A stretch of 64,000 nt of DNA, taken from Colletotrichum lupini. Its lineage: Eukaryota; Ascomycota; Sordariomycetes; Glomerellales; Glomerellaceae. The translations under genes and the position numbers were made by a program. Below, in pieces: positions 46,749 to 59,136 of this stretch; the stretch's first letter is position 1, and each line of letters starts with the position of its first letter. Under the pieces are notes generated by a model. It was not told where the DNA came from and did not search any database. It saw only the letters and a program-made list of their open reading frames with translations. Location: the NCBI RefSeq assembly GCF_023278565.1, contig NC_064677.1, forward strand, positions 5,270,001 through 5,334,000. The letters run 5' to 3'.

Positions 46749-48126
46749 TCACTTGCGAGAACGACTGGCTCGCGTCGACTTGGGCTTCTCCGCCTCAGCA
46801 GCAGGAGCAGCCTTCTTGCGACCCTTGGGTGCCGCCTTGGCCTTTTGAGGCGCGGGCTTCTCCTCTTCCTCGGATTCGGGGTTAGTCTCGGGCTCGGCAG
46901 CAGAAACCTCCTCCTCGCTCTCCTCCGCCTTCACCTTCTTGGCTGCTTTCTTGGGGGCAGCTTTTTTGACGGCACCACGCTTAGGCTTGGGAGCCTCTTC
47001 CGCCTCTTCGGCATCAGACTCTTCCTTCTTAACAGCAGCAGCCTTCTTGGCGGGACCACGCTTGAGCTTGGGAGCCGCTATCGGCTCCCCATCATCGGAT
47101 TCCTCCTCCTTGATAGCGGACTTGCGAGCACCGCGCTTGGCCTTTGGCTTGGGCTTCTCTTCTTCCTCGTCCTCAGTCTCGGCCTTGGCGGCGGCCTTCT
47201 TGGTGCGCTTAGCCTTGGGCTTCTCCTCTTCCACCTCGTCAGCGGCCTTGCGACCGCGCTTCTTACCCTTAGCGGGGGCTTCATCCTCCTGTATTCAGGG
47301 GTCAGTATGTAAAGTCGTACATGCAAAGTGGTGAGACTAACATCTTCCTCCTCGCCGTCATCCCAGTCCTTGGGCTTCTTGCCGCGAATGCCGCGCTGGC
47401 CGAGCTTGTTCATCCAGGGGTCACCGTTGAAGTCCTCGGCGTCAATATGGCCCTGCTCTATAGCGCTGCGAATCTTGGCCTGAAGATCAGGGTGATCGCT
47501 AGACTTGCGTATCAGCGGCGTATTACAGTGGAGAGAGAGTGATTAGGAAGGAATGCAGGCTGACCCCATCTCATCATAGCCGTCAAAGGCGTCAAAGTCG
47601 AACTTTCCGTTCCTCTCACAAAGCTCCCGGACGTGCTGCATCTGCTCTCCAGAAACACATCCCCTTGAATCGACCATGTTAGCAAATTGTGCTCTTTCCG
47701 CCTTGAGAGTTGTGTGGCGGGTGGGAGAGTGAATTGTAACCAGGGAAGGGAAAGGGGGCCAACATACCAATGCTTCCACTTGAAGGACTCATGATCCATA
47801 ATCTTGGTCCATGTGCCGAAGCGAAGGGAACCTTTCAAGCATTTGGCCGCGGCCTTCTTGCACACGCCATCGGTGCATCCGGCGCGGTTATTGGGCGAGA
47901 CCTCTGCATTGGAAGAAAATTGAGTATTAGTATGCGTATATGTGCGGGTTCTGCGCGGGCTTGGAGTGGCGTTTGAGATGGGAGTCTCGGTCGCCTATGA
48001 CGTGAGGTCGAAATTTGGACGCGTCGCCAGGTGTCCGCCAGACGCGACCGTAGCTCCAGACAAGCTGCTAAATCGAATGTAAGGATCACTATAAATTGGA
48101 AACTTACCAATGCGGTAGTCAGGCAT
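46749..48126 (-). CDS. PARP-type zinc-finger protein with basic/acidic tail
   Basis: Predicted nuclear DNA-end or nick-binding protein. Exons in coding order: 48126-48108, 47903-47768, 47663-47565, 47498-47342, 47288-46749, giving 316 residues. The N-terminus (MPDYRIEVSPNNRAGC, with CTDGVC, KGSLRFGTW and KHWGC) carries the Cys-Cys-His-Cys ligands of the PARP/DNA-ligase III zinc finger. A DDHPDLQ-like helical segment and GDPWMNKLGQRG follow. The last 180 residues alternate Lys/Arg-Ala-Pro and Glu/Asp blocks, with several nuclear-localisation-like KKAAKK/KRGRK stretches and a C-terminal STRASRSRK. No ADP-ribosyltransferase or ligase catalytic domain is present. Exon 1 is only 19 nt and intron 1 is 204 bp; both are supported by exact phase and by the family-like MPDYRIEVS junction. 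It lies just downstream of the ATR kinase gene on the same strand. Confidence 0.87.
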
Positions 48127-48817
48127 GTTGACGATAGGGTTGAAGAGCGATTGAATATGGAAAAGTGTACTCTCGAAGAAAGTGAAAAGAATGAACGGAG
48201 GTGTCTGGAAGAAGAAGAAATGAGAGGGAGGTGAGGTGGTTAATGCCAGATTTGGGAAGAAGCACCTCAAGCTGTCCGAGGAAGGGAAAGAGCAGAGGAG
48301 TGACGTTGGTTGAGAGGTGGGCAGTGACAATTTCTCCCGTCTTCTGCCTGCCGGGCCCATTTTAGCTGCCCAAAGCTCCTGTGCTTCAGTGCGTCTGTTC
48401 ACTTAAACCCCTGTGCGGGAACCTAATCGCAGCTAGGCAGCGGCCCTGAACTATTCCAGCTTGGAGAGCTTCGCATGACCCGAACACGTGGTGGCCGATA
48501 AGACGACGGCATGGAATGCAAACGAACTGTCCCATTCATGAAAAGAAACACCAACACATCAGATAGATAACCCCCTCAGTGAGAGAGTTAGAGAGAGAAC
48601 AGAAATTAATTTTGAGACTACTCTCGAAACAATGTTTGAAAGAAAGTGGAATAAATAGGTACAGTAAACGCCACAGATGCTATCATCTACATTCGTTGCA
48701 CCACCGCCAGCACCAATGTCCGCTCAAACCTCCACAGTCATGCCTCTGAGCATCCATCGACGCCGATTCTAGCCCGTAATGATACCCTCTCATACACCTT
48801 TCCCCGAAGACCCAAAC
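48127..48817. other. spacer between the uvsB 3' end and the zinc-finger gene
   Basis: This 691-bp interval should contain the uvsB terminator and the promoter of the PARP-type zinc-finger gene, both on the minus strand. I see no open frame of note and no recognised motif. Confidence 0.5.
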
Positions 48818-51800
48818 TCACAAGAATGGGCACCATCCGATATACATGGCCGCCAGGTTTCTCGGATCAGCAGCCTGCTTGATTAATTCCTCTACCTGGC
48901 CCTCCACCCCCAACGGGATCGTGTCCTGACCCATCAGCCCCTTAACTTTGCGCTTGATGCTGTCCACAACAAGCTGCGGCTGCATCCTAGGCGCCCCGTC
49001 CTGCCGACGGCTCGTCTTCTTCTCCTTTTGTAAATCCAGCGTGGGATCGTAAATAAACGCCTCAAGAATCGTCATCAGCGTCTCCTCCTGCTGCCGCAAA
49101 ATCCACAAAGTCAGCTCGCTGCAGTGCCGGAAGGGACCCTCGTATCCGTAGATACCCATCGCCGCCACCATGTTGTGCGTCAGGCGGAACGGCACCTTCT
49201 CTGGCTGCGCAAACGTCAAGCCCTTGTCGAAGAGGCAGTTGAAGTCCACGTGGAAGATGCCGCCATTGTCGCGCTCCAGCAAGACGTTCTCACCGTGTCG
49301 GTCGCCGAGTCCTAGGATTGTACCCACCATCGACATGACGGCGCAGGACCGGGTGTACTTGAGCCGCGCAGAGAACCAAGTCGAAGGGTGAGGGAAACGC
49401 TGGACGAACCAGTGCTGCAGCACGGGCGGGAACGTGCCCAAAACGCCTTCGGTGAACATCTTGATGTTGTTCGGTCCCGTCACCGCCTCAGCCATCATCC
49501 GCTTGATCTGATTGTAGTCGGGGTGTACCTGGCGGGATTTATACTGATCCAAGAGAATCTCGCGCAGTGTCTTCAACCCATCAACCCATTCGATGATACC
49601 GCACTCCTCGTTCAGAGGCACGACAGCATACGTTTTAATGTACAACTGGCGTCTGCTAGCCTCAGGATCTCGCTTCAGCGATCTGTTGATCATGCTGTTG
49701 AACTCCATCAGACGCTGGTCGGTGCGTAGATCATCCTTGGGTTTGATCATAAGCATGTAGCTCTTTCCGTCCGTTCCGCGTGCGGTCAGTCGGCGCGGCT
49801 TGGCCAAAGATCCCAAAACCAGTACCTCGTCCAGAAAGGAGTCGATGGTAATGACGTCTCGCGAGAACGCCTTGTGGGTTTTGACATTGTCAGTCAGTGT
49901 CGGCAAGGCAGCCGTCAGACACGACTCGATGGGCACCACCAGAGGGCAAGGGGTGCACTTGTGGTTGAAGTTTAGATCGCGCGTGATGCTCGCTACGGTC
50001 GTCCTGTTGCTTTGGAAATCGCCGTTGTTGCAAGCCAATAGGAGTTGCTCTGCGAGCTTCTCACCCATCCTCAAGAGCTGCCTGAGTTCATAGTTGCTCC
50101 CGTCAACTTTCTTGGTGGTTCCCTTCAATGCCTGCAAGATCTGTTGACCCCTTACCCGACGTTCTGAGGTTTGTCTCGTTGTCATGATTCCAAATAGACT
50201 CCAAAGAGCTTGCCGAGGGTGGGATTGCACAACCTTGACGACTATTTGCGTCAAACGCTCATAGACATCTTTGTTTTGATGCGCGATTCTTGCGACGACT
50301 TGTGGAAGTGCCGTGTAGAATATGTATGCTGGTAATCGGGCTATGGACTTGTCGAGGAACCGGTGAAGGAGGTTCAACTGATCCGTTCGCCTCCTATGGA
50401 GCTCACGAGACAGTGAAACTTTGCCTTCGGGGGCCTTGTCAACTTGCGCTCCGAACTCAAGCCACAGTGTAAGAATCCTTGGCATGGTCTGGTAGAGATA
50501 TTTGGTGCCGTAGTTTAAAGACCGAAGGTAATTTTCGACGACGAGTCTGGTGTATTCGCCCTGAATGCAGGGGTCGGTTTGATCGTCTGCCTTGAGAGTC
50601 TTCTCAGATTCCAGTACCTTCTTGTAGTAACGCCCCAGGTAGTAGTGGCCCTTTTCCCAGGTGCTAGCTGTGAGAGGGGGTTGTTGATATTTCTCACGCA
50701 GTGTCAGATGGTTGGTCTGACCGGCAGCATCTAGCCATTTGGCGAGCATCAGTTGAGCCCTGGCTGTCAATTGCCTTTGCTGAGCATCCATGCCACGAAT
50801 AGAAGAGGAACTGTTGGTCTGCGTCATGAAGTTATTCGATTCAATGGCTCCTTGCAAAACTTGGATGGCCTTGCGTGTGTGGCCATCCTTCCACAGAAGC
50901 CGAGCATTCTCAATGACCGCAGCTCCGTCGCCAAGTTGGGAAGCATGTAGCACGGCATTGAACGACTGGTGGGTTGAATTGGCTTTCCTGGCCAACCGAG
51001 CGCTTGAAAGCCACAACGAAGATATGTCAAGATCGGAAAACTTGGGCCTTTGAAATATTAGCTTAGGTTTGCTGCAAAACAAATACTGCACATGCCTTGA
51101 AAGCTCCATGGCTGCTCTGCGGATACCCAACAGGTACTGCTTATCGCCCACGTACGCCCCAAGAACCTCAAGGCGACGGTTAAGCGTCGTTAGAACCTCC
51201 TGGTGTGCATCGCCCTCCGAAGCTTGAGTTCCAGCAATGATCTCGAGGTCAGTAAGGACATGGCACCTAAGTCGTAGGTCGTGGCAAGCCTGCAAAGATG
51301 ATGTTGCCACGTGTGTCATGGCGGAGGCGATCTTCTCTCTCATACTCTGCAGCATTTCGGGGAATGTATCGCTGCCGGGCCCCCTTCTCTGTAGAGCGTT
51401 AAATAGCTTGGCGATGCCGACGTTGAAGTCTTCCAGAGGGCTGCCATGGAATCGAGCAGTATACTTGTTCAAAGTATCCCATCTCCTCGTAGCCCACGCT
51501 GCTTCAACTGCATACGGAACAATCTTGTTTTCTGTCGAAGGCTCTGTTCGCATGCCTTCGACATAATTGAGCAATACATCTGACTATGTTAGCACTTGTG
51601 CGCCACCCGTGGTTTGGTAACATGTTCTCTTACCGTGTTGGCCGGACTGCTTTAGACAATTGAGCAAATCAATTTGCACATCAATATTATCAGGCTCTTC
51701 TGCCAGCTTAATTTCGTACCAAGTTTGAGCTGCAGTATATCTGCCTGCCTTCTTGTGACTAAGAATCTGCTGATTGATATCCAAAACGTGCAGATGAGCG

Positions 51801-54800
51801 GAAATTCCTTCTAGCCCGTCAGGTTCGTCAATCTGGGTATAGATATCCTGCAGCTGCTCAAGTAGCAAAGTTTTCTGCCTTGGATCGCTGTTCTCAACCT
51901 CCATTTGCTGGGCATGCTGCTCGAGGTGAAAGAGCGCGCGGGGGTACTCTCTACAGTCCATCGCACGTTGAGAGATGAGCACTGGCGGGATGGTGTTGAG
52001 CAATTCCTGAACACGTCCTATCGCGGGCAGATCATCGTCATTTTTGCGTCTTGCGTCCTTCTCTTGGAGCCATCTACTCGCGTAGTCGAGAGCTCTGAAG
52101 ACCGCCTGGTTTTGGTTAGTGACACGACCAACATCTCACGGAATCCTACTCACCTCGCAGTACAGCTTCATATCTTCCCGTTCCGAATAGGGCGCGTCCT
52201 CGGCGGGCTGGTGCTGAAGAATGCCAACGAGCTCTCCAATGACGTTGTCTCGATCCTTTCGCGTGCTCCGGTGACCTACAATGACATGAAGCACGAGGTA
52301 TGGCAGCAGAAACTCAGCAACAGCCAAATCCTTGACCTTGATAGTGCGACACAATGGCTCGAAGATGAGATCCGCGTGCCCATTTTGCCCCTTACCCAAG
52401 AGATCCATGCTGAATGAGCGCATCCAGTTGCCGTAGGGCTTTCCCGGGCGGAAGATAGGATACTCGACTGGGACCACGTTCATAGGTGTCAAAAGATATC
52501 TGGAGGTAAGGAAAGGTGTCAAGACAGTGCGGTCACTCTCCGATAGTGTTAGCCATTTTCTGTAGATGACACCACCATCCCGCATTCCGGTTCCTTTCAT
52601 AGCCAGTGCAGCCTTGATATCCACCCGGTCGAGCAGCTCTTGCATGGCAAAGGAAAGGAAACCTTGGAGTTTGGTGTCTGTAGTGGACAAGAAAGCTTTG
52701 ACGAGGATCTGTCCCAAGATGAACAACACGAAGTCTGTCGTCTCGTCTGCACTCTCAAAGTTGCTCAAAATGACCATCGACTGTTGCTCTCGCGGTGCTT
52801 CCACTCTGTTAGAGTCGAGGCAGCCAACCAGGCCAATGCATTGAGTGCAAAGGCTGGCAATTTCAAGCTGGTGCATAGCACTATACTTTGCTGCACAGTC
52901 TAGCAAAGCTCGTATCAACATTGGTACGACCGGGTCAGGCTGTTGGCTGATGGCTGAAGTCTGGAGGAAGCCTCCACTCTGTCTGAGGTAGACCTCGAGT
53001 TCGGTCAGTGCCAGTAATACGACACCCGAGTTCTCGTGAGACGTGCGCTCGGCAAAGAGGGCAAATGCCGTCCTGCTGTCTAGGACTGGACGCGCCGCGT
53101 TGAGCTCCTTTTCGACATCTGCCAACTCTGTGATATGACCCAAAGAAGGTAGCTTGGTGATGTAGTCATTAAGGCTGTCACTGAATTCCGTGATCAACTT
53201 CTGGATCAAAGTCTTGGCCATTTGTCGAGAGGATTCACTAAAGAGCGGCCAGTAGTGGCTGATGACGAAGAATGTAGTCTCGATCAAGGCCTCGACGTCT
53301 TCAGGCTCGAGACATGTAAGCAGAGCCGCCCAGCAAGAGAATGCGGCTTCTCTGAGATCATCCTGAGCGAGGGATGACAGAAGACATGCGGCAATCTAGA
53401 ACAATTAGTATGAGGCACATATTTAAAGTCAATCATTACTCACCTGTGGGCGTGCAATCCGAACATAGGCTTTGCAATGTCTGATCATCTCCTCCAAGGC
53501 ACGTATGCAGCGTCTCTGTTCTTCGGCTGGAGGAAAGACAAGTGGCATGTCATTGATAACATCCGCAAGGCGAGCCATGAGACCAAGAATATACGATTGT
53601 AAATATCTTCCAATCGTGTTGCCCTTCTTTGGCTTTGACTCTTTGTTTGCGACCATCATCATTGAACAGAAGGATGCCAATGCCTCGATTATCTGACACG
53701 AGTCAGCGAACTGAGTGCTTTTGGCAAAGGCGATGTACTCACTCGGGGCTTTCGTGCTTCATCCGCCTCCCCAGCAGCCTTGAAAAGCTCTAGCGCGACC
53801 GAACAGACTTCGGATTGCACAAGCTCAACCAAAGTGAATGTCTCTAGGTGAGAAGACACCTCAACGAGCCTAGACATAACAAAATTCTCGATATTCCCCA
53901 CATCCTGAATGAGCAAAAGCGCAATGATCGAGCCAGCATTGGCCGGGTCTAGGATAGGGACCCATATGTCCCTTTCTCCTCGCGCTTCGGCGATTTTCTG
54001 AATCACCTCCTTCTTTTTCATTAATACCAGCCAAGGTAAGGCATGGGACTGGATAAGTAGCAGAAATTCGGTGACGGATATCTGCAACAGGTCGGCAATG
54101 GCGCGGCAAATTTGCGGCCGAGCCTGCATGTCCTTAACAGCGAAGTATGCAAGGTTCCTCCAAAAGGGTTCAAACAAACGACGCGGTGTCGTGTTCAGGG
54201 CAGATGCTAGGTTGAGAATCTGGGAGTACATCAGCCTTCGTCTATTATGTCAAAAACCGAGAGATCTACCTCGTTGAAGGCACATGATGCAATCAGACTG
54301 TTGATACTACCGAGGTACTCAAGCAACTTGTGCAGAACAAGATTCAGCTCGTCTCCAGTCACGACCCTGGACCCATTAGTATAACATATATGAACAGATC
54401 TAGTCGCTGTAGCTTGAAGTACCTACCGTCCAAGTTGGCCCCAGGCCAGGATCCCGCTTTCATGGAATATGGCTGCATCTTTTTCGGAAGCGGCTTTGAG
54501 CAGACTAAGTGCATTTTTTCGGTTGCGAATAATCAGAGTCGGGTCAAGCGACTCAAGATTGTTGTCTCTCAGGAACAAAGGAAGAGCACGTCTGCAATCG
54601 GTCAGTTGCTATCATTTGCCAGGGGGTATTTTTGGGTTGAAGCGCAACATACCCAGAAGCGATTCTGAGCTCTCTGATAGAGCTATGCAAGCTTTGCAAA
54701 CACCATTGGCCCAGAGGAGAGGTTTCGAGGTCAATGAGTTCTGTAACGTCAGCGTGGTTGATAATACGTCTGGCTGAGATCATCGCGACGATCCTCGGGC

Positions 54801-56727
54801 GCTTTGACTCCTTGAAGTTGGGTAGATGAATGAGCTTCGTAAAGATAGATTGGGCCTCCCTTTTTTCTGCGGCTGTTGTCACATCGAGGGTTCGAGAGCC
54901 TCTATATTTATCATCGCAGAACGTGCATCCTATACTGTTATGATTCCCTATGCTTGCACCGCCGTCAACAACTGTTGCCAAGTCCACTGCACAACATATG
55001 CGGGCCACCAGGTCGATAGCTCGACACTGATTATTTTCGCTGAGGTCGTTGTACTTGTTCCTATGCATGTGTAAGCTGACAGATCAAATGCAATGAGACA
55101 CAGAGACATACAGGAAATTGTGCTCCAGCCCTCCGGCTTCCTCAGCCTCGTCCACTTGACAGACTTCGTAGATACGCTTGATCAACGCTCGGAGTTCAGG
55201 AGCCTCTGAAGACACCTTGAGACGCTTTGAAGCGGGTTCTGCATCCTCAGTAGCACGATTTTCTAGACCGAGCTCTTCCACTGCCTGACGCAAGTCGGCG
55301 TCGATAAAAGAAGCGGGTTGAGTCTCAGAGTCGAGGGCTTTCGGGACGATGGATCCGGATGTTTGCTTCAGAACTTGAATGGAAAGCTAGAGATATGTTA
55401 GTCGCAGCTCGAAACGGTGTCACGGCTATTACCTACTATGAAATCGTGGGCATCGCTTATTGTCGCGAGTGAAGGGATCTCGTACTCCAAAGGGCAGACA
55501 ATCTTCGGTGCTGTTAGTCTGCCGATTTCTCTATCTACGAGCGACGCATGCGCCAGCCGGATGAGCGCCAGCGAGACCGTCTTCCTCGCTGCCGCGCTCG
55601 AGTCATCTGTCCCCTGTATCTCTTCGGGATGTGCTGCGAGCTCAGCGCAGAGTACTGCTAGCACAGCGTATGGCTTTTTTAAGTCGAAAAATTTCTTGCC
55701 AGGACGTGGCTTATTAGAGAGCAGGTTCAGAGCAATTTTGAGCAAGTCGGCTCGAGGCCTTGGCACAATCGCCTGCCATGCGTTCTGTACAGCACGAAGG
55801 GAAAGCAAAGAATCAAGAAGCCACGGTGCCATCTGAGACAATGTTGGTCGTGACACGAGACTCGGAGTTTTGAAGATTGAGGGGTGCGCCAAGGCCGAAG
55901 TCAGCGTCGTTGCCTGATGTATGCACTGAGAGACATGCTGGACGGTATATGTGGTCTGTTGGACAAAGAGGGTGCCAGGCTTTCCTAACAAGAGCTCCAG
56001 TGTACTATCCGAAGGCAATGTCATGTTTACAGAAGCGTCTTTTCCGGTTGAACTCGGTGCCATATTTTGCAAGTGACTTATGAGAGCTGCCAGAGTTAGT
56101 GGTTGGATCTTGAGACTGAACTGATGTCCGAAACTCACCCCTACTGGTCTCGCGCAAGTACAGTAACATGAACGGGAGAAGTTTCCACATTGATCCCGTA
56201 CGAATAACCACGAGAATCACAAATTGGAAGAACCCCTCAAAGTCTCCCGTCAGCTCGAGGCAGCGAGAGTGGCCCAGTAACCGAAGGATCTTTGGGAAGA
56301 CCCAAATCCAAAGAGGCTCCTCCCCGCGGAAAACGAATTGTTTCCCATCTGTAGTATGGTTCAAGACATTCGGTGTCTCCTCGATTGTGACCTTCAAGAA
56401 GTTTATGGCCTTCAGCGCCTCGTTTCGCATGTGATTTCGGTCGGCAAACGGATCGTCGAGCTTGATTCCTTCGAGGACAACGCGGGCGTAGACGTAGATG
56501 AGCATATGATTGTGACCCGTCCTCTGCTCGGCAGTCTCTAGCAGTTCAGGCTTGTTTTTGACCTTCTCGATTACGGCAAACAGCCTCTTCAGCTCGGCGT
56601 TTTCATCGGATCGCGTGGACTTGGACGAAGCCGAAATATTCTCGACCAATTGTGCGGCAAGCGTAGAGGGAGGCGGCGCGTTGGGAGCGGCAGCGGCAGC
56701 CGGCCTGCCATTGTGATTTGCAGCCAT
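48818..56727 (-). CDS. uvsB: ATR/Mec1-type PI3K-like checkpoint kinase (UvsB)
   Basis: Nuclear Ser/Thr kinase that senses RPA-coated single-stranded DNA and starts the DNA-damage checkpoint; partner LCD1/ATRIP (family knowledge). Exons in coding order: 56727-56139, 56086-55437, 55386-55112, 55060-54653, 54591-54427, 54366-54270, 54219-53743, 53692-53444, 53395-52154, 52105-51634, 51579-48818, giving 2,461 residues, normal for the family. The long N-terminal part is helical HEAT-like. The FAT region covers roughly 1350-1900. The kinase domain has the ATP-binding Lys2154 (MLMIKPKDD), the catalytic loop GLGDRHGEN (Asp2301) and HVDFNCLFDKG. The FATC tail ends AAMYIGWCPFL. The start is the first ATG, since upstream in-frame codons offer only TTG. 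Mec1/Rad3 features distinguish it from Tel1 (FNCLFDKG) and Tor. All ten introns are 48-61 bp, and the phases close exactly. Confidence 0.95.
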
Positions 56728-57317
56728 GGCTCCGTCCTCATCGTATGGCCAGAGGACGTTAAGCTGGTGCAAAGTCGCAGTCGGCCACTGCTTGAAGGAT
56801 CATTACCCTCAGGTTGGATGTCCAGAGCTTGACGCGCCTGCGGGGGTGGGCCATCTATCGGATGCGCGCCGGACCAAGCGCGAGGTCACATGTTCAATTA
56901 ACGTTGCTTATGTAACGAGGCCTGGCCCGTGCGCTGGCTCCCTGATTCTCAGGATGCCTTCAACTTCAGGGTGACCGTCCATCCTCGTCGTTGAATGGAA
57001 TGGTTGATGACAGCTTGCGCGCCAACTTGCGCCTTTACCGCCAAGTTCGGCTTCGGGAAGATTTTCAAACATTTCATTGCCTGCATACATGAATGGCGTG
57101 ATTACAAATGCAATTAGTCGTTCCCCTGCATAAGGGACCTTGGTCTCATCTTGCTGCTTACATCGTTCATAACTTGCTTCAAATATAAGTGATCGCCAAC
57201 TAATCCTCTCCTAATTCTTCAAAGTTGATCAATCATCCATTCTGGCAGCTCAGGAGTGTTTCGATCGAATCATTGCTACGTCTACCTTTCATCGTGAACA
57301 TCGCCCTCAAGGACGCA
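56728..57317. promoter_or_regulatory. bidirectional promoter between uvsB and the MFS transporter
   Basis: The two genes diverge from this 590-bp interval. It must hold both promoters. No specific element stands out. The open frames present overlap the gene starts and use only non-ATG starts. Confidence 0.5.
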
Positions 57318-59136
57318 ATGCCAGAGGCCCTCCTCGTCCAGGGCGCTCCAAAAAGCCCATCTTCGGTCATGGAGATGCTCCCATTGAAGTCACCAGCAAG
57401 CACATCGAAGCAAACCACTTCATCGCAGAAGCCCAGTTCCCCTCCAAATGATGAAGTCCCAACAGCAACAGAAGCAGAGCCCCCTCAAGGTTCCCCATCC
57501 CGCAACGTCTCCGTAGCAAAGAGCATCACCGTAATCGTCACCCTCGCCGGCATAAACTTCCTCAACACAATGGGCTCCGGCATCCTCATCGCCGCCCTCC
57601 CGCGCATAGCCCAAGACGTCGGCCTCGACGAGAGCCTCATTCTCTGGCCCGCCGCCGTTTACAATCTCGCCGCTGGCTGCCTCCTCCTCATCTTTGGCGC
57701 CGTCGCCGACGTCGTGGGCGCCAAGCTCATGTGGCTGATGGGAAGCTACCTCTGCGTCGTCTTCACCATCGCCGTCGGCCTGTCCCAGACGGGGATCCAA
57801 ATTATTCTCTTCCGCACCGCCGTCGGCGTCTCTATTTCAGCATGCTTGCCCACGGCTATGGCGTTTATTACAAAGACTTTCCCCAAGGGCGGATGGCGGA
57901 ATGTCGCGTTTTCGATGAATGGGATTGGGTTTCCGCTGGGGTACGCGCTTGGGCTGGTCCTGGGTGGCATCTTTACCGACACCATCGGTTGGCGTTGGGC
58001 GTACTACATGATGGCCGTTATCAACTTTGCTCTGTCGACCGCGGCGGTCTGGTCTCTGCCTTCGATTCACCAGCCGTCTGAGAAGAAGTGGACGCGCCGC
58101 TTGGCGGAGGATATCGACTGGATAGGAGCCGTCATCATGAGCGTTGCGCTGGGTTTGTTACTCTATGTGCTGGCGATGACTACTTCTTCGTACACAAGGA
58201 TTGCTGATCCTACTAATATTGCCCTCCTGACCGTAGCAGTAGCCTTGCTGGTCGCGTTCCCCGTCTGGATGAACCTTCAGACTAAAAGGGGTCGTCCAGC
58301 GCTGATACCAAATCGTCTATGGCGGAACGCTGCCTTCACGTCGATATGTGTAAGTGGATTTCCGAGAAGAAAGAAGTGACATGCCTCTAACATATCGCCA
58401 GGTGTCCATCTTCCTACGTTGGGCCTCTCTCAACGCGATTCAATACTTCATCATGCTATAGTCAGTGCTGTGTCGCGGAGCCCAAGAATTCCCAATGCTA
58501 ACACCGTCAAAAAGTTTCCAAAAAGTCCAGGGCATCTCCGCGTTGCAAAGCTCTCTGCGATTCCTGCCTCATGTCGTCATGGGCACTCTCGTCAACATCG
58601 CAGCAGCATGGCTCGTCTCACGAATAAAGGTCCAGACTCTGGGCGCCGTATCTGCAGTCATAACAGCCGCGGCGCCGATCCTCATGGCCACAATCAGCCT
58701 CGATGGAAACTACTGGTTTGCGCCGTTTTGGGCCATGGTGCTTTCGCCAGTGAATGCTGATGGTGTGTTGACCCGTTTCCCCTTTCCATGGCATGCTGAA
58801 AATCTCCAAGATACTAACCTAAAACCCCCAATAGCCCTCTTCACCGTCTCGAACCTAATCATCTCCGACGCCTTCCCAGCAGACGTGCAATCACTCGCCG
58901 GCGGCGTCTTCAGCGAGATCGGGCAGATCGGTAACGCGGTGGGCCTTGCCGTGACTGCAGCCATCGCAGCCTCCGTAACCGAGCACTCGGCTGTCGTTCA
59001 CGACGATGCCCGGGAGGCGCGCATGGAAGGTTACCGCGCGGCATTCTGGACTATCTTTGCCGCCACGGTTGCGGTGCTCATTATTGTGGTCGGAGGGTTT
59101 CGAAAGGGTGGCACGGTCGGGAAGAAGGATGACTAG
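57318..59136 (+). CDS. MFS transporter, 14-helix drug:H+ antiporter (DHA2) type
   Basis: Plasma-membrane proton-coupled exporter, substrate unknown. Exons: 57318-58349, 58402-58460, 58515-58762, 58835-59136, giving 546 residues. A polar N-terminal tail of about 70 residues is followed by 14 hydrophobic segments. Family marks are the TM1 segment with ALPRIAQDVG, the loop motif GAVADVVGAKLMW, the TM4 Arg (ILFRTAVG), the antiporter motif C-like GIGFPLGYALGLVLGG, GWRWAYYM before TM6, and LQSSLRFLPHVVMG in the second half. It resembles the Atr1/Amf1 aminotriazole-resistance branch. The start at 57318 is the first ATG in frame. Intron 3 (58763-58834) is 72 nt and open, but it has a clear GTGTGT donor, ACTAAC branch and TAG acceptor, and its removal restores the family-like NADALFTVSN. 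It diverges from uvsB; no functional link is evident. Confidence 0.9.

Noticed and set aside
54220..54269. Alternative uvsB splice acceptors at ATAATAG or GACGAAG
   Set aside because: Both break the reading frame after AFNE. Only the CCCAG acceptor joins AFNE to ILNLASAL in phase.
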